Of a DNA stretch of 64,000 nucleotides, positions 58,502 to 64,000 are shown piece after piece; within the stretch, counting starts at the first letter, position 1, and each line of letters begins with the position of its first letter. Under the pieces are notes generated by a model. The model saw only the letters and a program-made list of their open reading frames with translations, searched no databases and was not told the DNA's origin. The stretch comes from MVRV01 sp964469905 (lineage in GTDB: Bacteria; Desulfobacterota; Syntrophia; Syntrophales; Smithellaceae): NCBI GenBank assembly GCA_964469905.1, contig CAYXZW010000005.1, positions 1 to 64,000 of the forward strand, read 5' to 3'. A program made the position numbers and the translations under genes.

Positions 58502-60981
58502 ACAACTATAAATTTGACGAATTATTACTTGCCGCCGACAAGCCCAGCCGCTACATTGGCGCCGAAGTAAATTCCGTTTATAAAGACAATGCCCAAGTAA
58601 ATTTTCTTCTCGCCTTTCCCGACACATACGAAGTCGGCATGTCGCACCTGGGAATCAAGATTCTCTATGAAATATTAAACGCCATTCCCTATGTGTCCGC
58701 GCAAAGGTGTTTTGCTCCCTGGCCGGACCGTGAGAAACAACTGCGGCAAGGCAACCTGTCCCTGACTTCATTGGAAGCACAAATGCCTATTGCGGATTTT
58801 GATATTGTCGGATTCTCCCTTCAATATGAATTGTCTTACACCAATGTATTGAACATGCTGGAGTTGGGCGGTGTGCCACTCCGCTGCAGTGATCGTCTTG
58901 ATAGTCATCCGGTGATAATTGCGGGAGGTCCCTGTTGCTTTAATCCGGCGCCATTGATTGATTTTATTGACGCCTTTGTTATCGGGGAAGGCGAAGAGGT
59001 TGTCGGAGAAATTACCGCCCTCATCCGGAACTGCAAGCAAAACAAGGTCTCCCGACAGGAATCGATCAGGCAACTGGCGCAAATTCCCGGCATTTATGTT
59101 CCCGCTGTACACATTAACAATACCGTCATTAAAAAAAGAACGGGCGTTGACCTCAATGCATGGCTTTATCCGGCTGCACCCGTTGTCCCCTTAATGCAAA
59201 CAGTCCATGACCGCATTATCCTGGAAATAGCCCGCGGTTGTACCCGCGGCTGCCGCTTCTGCCAGGCGGGAATGATCTGGCGGCCTTACCGGGAAAGAAA
59301 CTCGTCTGCCCTCAAAGAGATGGCCGAAAAATTACTGGCCTCCACAGGTCATGATGAAATATCGCTTTTAGCTTTAAGCTCCGGTGATTACAGCTGCCTG
59401 GAACCTCTACTGAAAGACCTGATGAACAAGTACTGTGCCCAGCGTGTAGCCCTTGCTCTGCCTTCTTTGCGGGTAGAATCACTGACCGGCACATTGATTG
59501 AGGAAATCAAACGGACCCGCAAAACAAGCTTTACACTGGCCCCGGAAGCCGGTACGGACAAAATGCGCCTGGTCATCAACAAAGGAAATACGGCGGATGA
59601 TCTGCTCGCCACAGTGGACAAGGTTTTTGCCGCCGGCTGGAAATCAATCAAGCTCTATTTCATGATCGGGCTACCGCAGGAGACCGAGGAAGATGTGGAA
59701 GGAATTATCGAACTGGCCTATCAGGCATTGCGGGCAGCAAAAAACCGCGGCCAGGTAACCGTCAGCCTTTCCACATTTGTTCCCAAACCACATACGCCGT
59801 TCCAATGGCACCGTCAGATTTCACTTGCCGAAACATATGCCAGGCAGGAGCATATCCGCCAGCGCATCCGTAACCGCAACCTCAGTGTGAAATGGCATGA
59901 TGGCCGGATGAGTATGCTCGAAGGATTATTTTCCCGGGGTGATGGAAAACTCGGTGGGCTATTAGAGACGGCATTTCGCAAGGGGTGCCGTTTTGACGGC
60001 TGGACAGATCTGTTCAATTTCCACTTATGGCAGGAAGCGCTCGCCGAGACCGGAATCAACCCGGATCATTATACACGCGAAAGGGATACGAAGGAAATAT
60101 TGCCCTGGGATAATATTGACTGCGGTGTAAGCCGCGAATTTCTGCTGGAAGAACTGGTCAAGGCTACCGGTGGTGTGATTACTGCCGATTGCCGTACAGC
60201 CGACTGCCAGCAATGCGGTGTTTGTGATTTTACAACCATAAAAAATACGTTTTCCACAACTGCTGACAACATTGACCAGTCGGCATTTGCATCCAGTCGT
60301 CCATCTTCCAGTCTCCCGAACATTGACAAACATTATCGTATCACTTTTACCAAAGCCGGCCGGGCGCGTTTCCTTTCCCATCTGGAATTATCTTCTGCTT
60401 TAATTCGCTCCCTGCGCCGCAGCAGCCTGTCTTTATGCTATTCCGCAGGCTTCCATCCTCATCCGAAAATATCGTTTGCTACGGCAACCTCTGTCGGCAT
60501 GGAAAGCCTTCAGGAGTTCGCCGATGTAACCGCTCAAAAATATTCGGCGGATTTATCATTGCTAAAACAGGAAATTAACAGCGCACTGCCCGATGGCGTA
60601 AAAGTACTGGAAATCCGAGAGCTTGCATTTGCCGAAAAAGATCTGGCCCAGGCACTGAAGGGATTTTCCTACGAACTGCATCTCTCCGGCAATATTGATT
60701 CTGCACATTTAGAAACATTGGCGGATAATATTAAAAATTTTCTGGCCGCACCGGCATTTATAATTGAACGCAAGTCGAAGGGGAAAAACATTTCGAAAGA
60801 TATCCGTCCTTTTGTAGAGGAAATGACTCTGAACTTTGCAGAAAGGAAGGTGTCTTTAACCATTCGTCATTCCCAGCAGGGAGCGGCCAGGCCGCAGGAT
60901 ATAATTGGGCATGTTCTGGCCGGAAAAGAAGAAGAAAACAATAAAATTCGGGTTGTTAAAACAATGACCATGCTTAACTAA
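58498..60981 (+). CDS. B12-binding radical SAM protein (TIGR03960/TIGR03936 fusion)
   Basis: The 827-residue protein fits the fused family found before rplU in many bacteria. A B12-binding-like N-terminus (FPDTYEVGMSHLGIKILYEIL) is followed by the radical SAM domain with the cluster motif GCTRGCRFCQAG at about residues 249-260 and by a C-terminal DUF2344 domain (ITFTKAGRARFLSHLELSSALIRSLRRSSL, PHPKISFATATSVGMES). It also has a Cys-rich segment (CRTADCQQCGVC). The reaction is not established. Confidence 0.9.
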   Translation: MNNYKFDELLLAADKPSRYIGAEVNSVYKDNAQVNFLLAFPDTYEVGMSHLGIKILYEILNAIPYVSAQRCFAPWPDREKQLRQGNLSLTSLEAQMPIADFDIVGFSLQYELSYTNVLNMLELGGVPLRCSDRLDSHPVIIAGGPCCFNPAPLIDFIDAFVIGEGEEVVGEITALIRNCKQNKVSRQESIRQLAQIPGIYVPAVHINNTVIKKRTGVDLNAWLYPAAPVVPLMQTVHDRIILEIARGCTRGCRFCQAGMIWRPYRERNSSALKEMAEKLLASTGHDEISLLALSSGDYSCLEPLLKDLMNKYCAQRVALALPSLRVESLTGTLIEEIKRTRKTSFTLAPEAGTDKMRLVINKGNTADDLLATVDKVFAAGWKSIKLYFMIGLPQETEEDVEGIIELAYQALRAAKNRGQVTVSLSTFVPKPHTPFQWHRQISLAETYARQEHIRQRIRNRNLSVKWHDGRMSMLEGLFSRGDGKLGGLLETAFRKGCRFDGWTDLFNFHLWQEALAETGINPDHYTRERDTKEILPWDNIDCGVSREFLLEELVKATGGVITADCRTADCQQCGVCDFTTIKNTFSTTADNIDQSAFASSRPSSSLPNIDKHYRITFTKAGRARFLSHLELSSALIRSLRRSSLSLCYSAGFHPHPKISFATATSVGMESLQEFADVTAQKYSADLSLLKQEINSALPDGVKVLEIRELAFAEKDLAQALKGFSYELHLSGNIDSAHLETLADNIKNFLAAPAFIIERKSKGKNISKDIRPFVEEMTLNFAERKVSLTIRHSQQGAARPQDIIGHVLAGKEEENNKIRVVKTMTMLN

Positions 60982-61062
60982 CAATATTATCCCCGTTATT
61001 TCAGCGGCTTATCCATCAGGCGGCAAATATTTAAAAAAAATTGCCCTGAAAGCTAAATCTTA

Positions 61063-61091
61063 TTGACAAACAAGCACAAATTAACTATAAG
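61063..61091 (+). promoter_or_regulatory. Consensus sigma-70 promoter of rplU-rpmA
   Basis: TTGACA (61063-61068), a 17-base spacer and TATAAG (61086-61091) form a near-perfect promoter, 33 bases before rplU. Confidence 0.85.
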
Positions 61092-61124
61092 CTTCGATCT
61101 TAATTACAATATAAGGATAAGCGT

Positions 61125-61436
61125 ATGTATGCAGTAATAAAAACAGGCGGAAAACAGCACAAAGTAAGCGAAGGTGATGTTTTATCCATAGAAAAGCTGG
61201 TCGGTGATAAGGGCGCTGAAGTCGTTTTTAACGAAGTCCTGATGGTTGCCGACGAAAAAAACGTTAAAGTAGGCAAACCTTTTGTAGAAGGCGCCTCGGT
61301 GACCTGTGAAATCGTCACTCAGAAGAAGGGGCCAAAAATCCATGTCTACCATATGACGCGACGCAAGGGCTTTCACAAGAAAACCGGACATCGCCAGAAT
61401 TTAACCAGCATGAAAATTAAAAAGATTACGATATAA
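61125..61436 (+). CDS. rplU: 50S ribosomal protein L21
   Basis: L21 binds 23S rRNA. The 103-residue protein begins MYAVIKTGGKQHKVSEGDVLSIEKL and ends KKTGHRQNLTSMKIKKITI, typical of the family. It is followed within 12 bases by rpmA. Confidence 0.97.
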   Translation: MYAVIKTGGKQHKVSEGDVLSIEKLVGDKGAEVVFNEVLMVADEKNVKVGKPFVEGASVTCEIVTQKKGPKIHVYHMTRRKGFHKKTGHRQNLTSMKIKKITI

Positions 61437-61448
61437 GCGGAGGAAGTC

Positions 61449-61703
61449 ATGGCACATAAAAAAGGCCAGGGGAGCTCTCGCAACGGTAGAGACAGCAATT
61501 CCCAGAGGCGTGGAGTTAAAGTATTCGGCGGCCAGAAGATTAATGCCGGATCGATTATAGTGAGGCAGGTAGGAACGAAAATTCATCCGGGTAACAATGT
61601 CGGATTAGGAAAAGATTTTACTATTTTTTCTTTGATTAACGGAATAGTCAAATTCGAAAGACTCGATAAGACCAGAAAAAAAGTAAGTGTTTACGCCGCT
61701 TAG
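61449..61703 (+). CDS. rpmA: 50S ribosomal protein L27
   Basis: L27 extends to the peptidyl-transferase centre. The 84-residue protein has the usual start MAHKKGQGSSRNGRDSNSQR without the cleaved Firmicute leader. It ends at a terminator 26 bases downstream. Confidence 0.97.
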   Translation: MAHKKGQGSSRNGRDSNSQRRGVKVFGGQKINAGSIIVRQVGTKIHPGNNVGLGKDFTIFSLINGIVKFERLDKTRKKVSVYAA

Positions 61704-61728
61704 AACTTAACAATAATATTACGATTAC

Positions 61729-61757
61729 AAAAGGCGCTTGTTTTAAGCGCCTTTTTT
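61729..61757 (+). terminator. Terminator of rplU-rpmA
   Basis: AAAAGGCGCTT and AAGCGCCTTTT form an 11-bp stem with a short loop, followed by a T-run. Confidence 0.93.
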
Positions 61758-61959
61758 AATGAGGCTCCAATTATACAAGCGTAGCGCAATAGAATTGGCC
61801 AGCCGAATTATCCAGCATAGCTGTGGTAATGAGACTCGCTAAAAACGAGTGAAGCGAAGTTTGAAGCGTGAGTCGAGTTATCCCGCGCATGCGGGATTGT
61901 GGCAATGATATTCCAAATTAAATTTCTATTACAGCAGAAAATATTTTCGGGCAATAATC

Positions 61960-62961
61960 ATGAAATTTGTTGATGAAGCAAAAATTTTCATCAAGGCGGG
62001 GCACGGCGGACCAGGTTGTGTGAGCTTCCGCAGAGAGAAGTTTGTGCCGCGTGGCGGTCCTGACGGCGGCGAAGGCGGCAAGGGCGGCGATGTATTTTTT
62101 CGCGCCGCAGAAAGCCATCGCACTTTACTGGATTTAAAATATCAGCAGCAGTATCTGGCCAAAAACGGCAGCCACGGTTCGGGAAACAACCGCAGCGGAA
62201 AAAGTGCTGAAGACCTGGAAATTGCGGTACCCGTGGGCACAGTCGTCAAAGATTTCGAAACTCAGGAGATCCTTGCCGATTTATCAGTGAATGGACAAAC
62301 TTTCATAATCGGTTATGGCGGTATCGGTGGCAAAGGCAATTCTCATTTTGCCTCATCTACCCATCAAACACCGCGCTTTGCCCAGGACGGCATGCCCGGA
62401 GATGAACGCTGGCTCAAACTGGAGCTCAAACTGCTGGCCGATGTCGGCATTGTGGGCTTTCCCAATTCCGGAAAATCAACCTTCATATCACGCGTTTCCG
62501 CAGCTCGTCCCAAGATTGCCGATTATCCTTTTACCACACTGACTCCGCATCTGGGCGTGGTTAAACATCGCGACAGCAATAGTTTCGTTATGGCCGATAT
62601 TCCCGGCCTGATCCCCGGCGCTCATGAAGGCCACGGCATGGGTATCCAATTTTTAAAACATGTGGAAAGAACATCACTCCTGCTCCACATCATTGATATT
62701 TCCCTGGAGCCGGACAACAATGCGCTGGCCAATTATAAGGCGATTAACAAGGAACTGGGGTTTTACAATCCCCAACTGCTGGAAAAGCCGCAAATAGTGG
62801 CTATCAACAAGATTGATCTGCCCCATGTTAAAGACCAGATCAAAAAAGATGTTGCGCGATTCAAGAAAAAAGGCATAGTATTGTATCCGTTTTCCGCTGC
62901 AACCGGCGAAGGAATAACGGAAATATTAAATAAAATAATTGAGAAATTAAGCCAGACTTAA
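61960..62961 (+). CDS. obgE: GTPase Obg/CgtA
   Basis: Obg is a ribosome-associated GTPase for 50S maturation and stress control. The 333-residue protein has the glycine-rich Obg fold (residues 1-158: GHGGPGCVSFRREKFVPRGGPDGGEGGKGGDV) and the G domain with G1 GFPNSGKST, switch DIPGLIPGAHEGHGMGIQFLKH, NKID and SAATGEG. The C-terminal OCT domain is absent, as in short Obg proteins. The 256-base gap before it has no gene. Confidence 0.97.
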   Translation: MKFVDEAKIFIKAGHGGPGCVSFRREKFVPRGGPDGGEGGKGGDVFFRAAESHRTLLDLKYQQQYLAKNGSHGSGNNRSGKSAEDLEIAVPVGTVVKDFETQEILADLSVNGQTFIIGYGGIGGKGNSHFASSTHQTPRFAQDGMPGDERWLKLELKLLADVGIVGFPNSGKSTFISRVSAARPKIADYPFTTLTPHLGVVKHRDSNSFVMADIPGLIPGAHEGHGMGIQFLKHVERTSLLLHIIDISLEPDNNALANYKAINKELGFYNPQLLEKPQIVAINKIDLPHVKDQIKKDVARFKKKGIVLYPFSAATGEGITEILNKIIEKLSQT

Positions 62962-62988
62962 TGAACTTATAAAAAGTCGAAGATTAAA

Positions 62989-64000
62989 ATGAAAAACATC
63001 CGTCTGGAAACCCTGGCCCATACAAAAAAAATCCTCATCAAAATCGGTTCGGCAGTTCTTACCGGCACGGAAGGTCTTGATCTCAAGATTGTCGATTCTT
63101 TAGTTACTGAAATGTCCGAACTGGTGCGTCGGGGATATTCGGTAGTCCTGGTAACTTCCGGGGCGATTGCTTCGGGAAAACACCGCCTGAACATCACCGG
63201 CAAACTCAAAAGCATCCCGGAAAAACAGGCTGCGGCTGCCGTCGGACAGGGACGCCTGATGCGCGTTTATTCCAAATCGTTTGAAAAAAACGGCCTTTAC
63301 GTTGCCCAGATTCTTTTGACTCTTTCTGATCTTACCGACCGGCAAAGATTCTTAAATATCCGCAATACGCTTTCCACGCTGATGGAGTGGAAAGTGATAC
63401 CCGTTATCAACGAAAATGACTCTGTTGCCATTGACGAAATCAAATTCGGCGACAACGACAACCTCGCCGCCATGATCGCCAATATCGTGGAAGCCGATCT
63501 TTTCATCAACCTGACCAACATCGCAGGATTATACACTTGTAACCCCGCTGAATCCAAGAAAGCCAAACTTATTCCTCTGGTAGCTGAATTCACGGATGAA
63601 ATCGAAGCCATAGCCACGGCGGAAACATCATCGGTCGGCACAGGCGGCATGAAAAGCAAAGTACTGGCCGCCAAAAAAGTTACGGCTATCGGCATTCCCT
63701 GTATCATTGCTCCCGGCAAAAAGAAAAATATCTTAACGGATATTATTGCCGGAAAAAAAATCGGCACGCTTTTCCTGCCGATGGCCGACCGCTTAAACAG
63801 CAAAAAATACTGGATTGCGTTTACGCTGCGTTCCCAGGGCAAACTGGTTGTTGATGAAGGCGCCCGCAAAGCACTGCTGGAAAAGGGTAAAAGCCTTCTT
63901 CCTTCCGGTATTACCGCTGTCGAAGGAGATTTTGCCGTGGGCGATCCGGTAAGCTGCGTGGATGGCAATGGAACGACAATTGCCAAGGGCCTCGTCAATT
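62989..64000 (+). CDS. proB: Glutamate 5-kinase, 5' part (runs off the window)
   Basis: ProB phosphorylates glutamate in proline synthesis. The frame is open from ATG 62989 to the window end (337 residues). It has ILIKIGSAVLTG, VVLVTSGAIASGKHRL, VINENDSVAIDEIKFGDNDNLAAMIA and VGTGGMKSKVLAAKK, the amino acid kinase core, and the start of a C-terminal PUA domain (SQGKLVVDEGARKALLEKGKSLLPSGITAVEGDF). It follows obgE by 27 bases, as in related genomes. Confidence 0.96.
   Translation, partial: MKNIRLETLAHTKKILIKIGSAVLTGTEGLDLKIVDSLVTEMSELVRRGYSVVLVTSGAIASGKHRLNITGKLKSIPEKQAAAAVGQGRLMRVYSKSFEKNGLYVAQILLTLSDLTDRQRFLNIRNTLSTLMEWKVIPVINENDSVAIDEIKFGDNDNLAAMIANIVEADLFINLTNIAGLYTCNPAESKKAKLIPLVAEFTDEIEAIATAETSSVGTGGMKSKVLAAKKVTAIGIPCIIAPGKKKNILTDIIAGKKIGTLFLPMADRLNSKKYWIAFTLRSQGKLVVDEGARKALLEKGKSLLPSGITAVEGDFAVGDPVSCVDGNGTTIAKGLVN

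Overview
This is a draft-quality chromosomal window (10 undetermined bases at 24799-24808) from a Gram-negative anaerobe. The gene content fits a Deltaproteobacterium (Desulfobacterota), with a Syntrophus/Smithella-type syntroph as the best guess. The reasons are two selenocysteine formate dehydrogenases, a Mla lipid-transport operon, NikR with an ECF nickel transporter, a cobalamin adenosyltransferase, and the block radical SAM - rplU - rpmA - obgE - proB. The taxonomic placement is inference. No rRNA, tRNA, CRISPR array, phage or transposase gene was seen.

Region 1 (1-15130) is a formate dehydrogenase and molybdenum/tungsten island. It opens with the last 65 residues of a cytochrome b FDH subunit whose near-identical twin lies at 14415-15068. 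Then come fdhE, a cytoplasmic-type selenocysteine FdhA (UGA 2530-2532), modABC, an FmdE-family gene and a DUF364 gene. A minus-strand trio follows: a TiaS-like protein, a 75-residue protein and a molybdenum-storage-like protein. It diverges, across a 638-bp regulatory region, from a periplasmic fdnGHI operon (UGA 11059-11061). Both FDH genes are preceded by the same palindrome, and fdnG also has a well-folded candidate leader RNA. Together these genes import, store and insert the metal and oxidise formate or reduce CO2.

Region 2 (15200-32120, minus strand) holds a hybrid histidine kinase, a Mla operon whose ATPase carries an extra C-terminal domain resembling a degenerate GGDEF fold, a TetR-regulated RND efflux operon interrupted by an assembly gap, a DUF1460 protein and a lipoprotein hydrolase.

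Region 3 (32500-48910) has rpsT, a cNMP-binding protein, an HMG-CoA-lyase-like/isochorismatase/metallo-hydrolase cluster, a MoxR-VWA pair split by a repeat element, a nickel/cobalt ECF transporter with an outer-membrane protein, decayed gene remnants, an old-yellow-enzyme-type reductase, nikR, uppP and cobO. NikR-like half-sites occur upstream of both the transporter operon and nikR.

Region 4 (49250-64000) starts with a TPR/beta-barrel outer-membrane protein followed by a 1036-residue FecR-domain surface protein, a possible export pair. It continues with a zinc-ribbon protein, hpt, a cysteine-rich protein, purU bracketed by two inverted copies of a MITE-like repeat, and the conserved ribosomal/obg/proB block. 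The last gene runs off the window.
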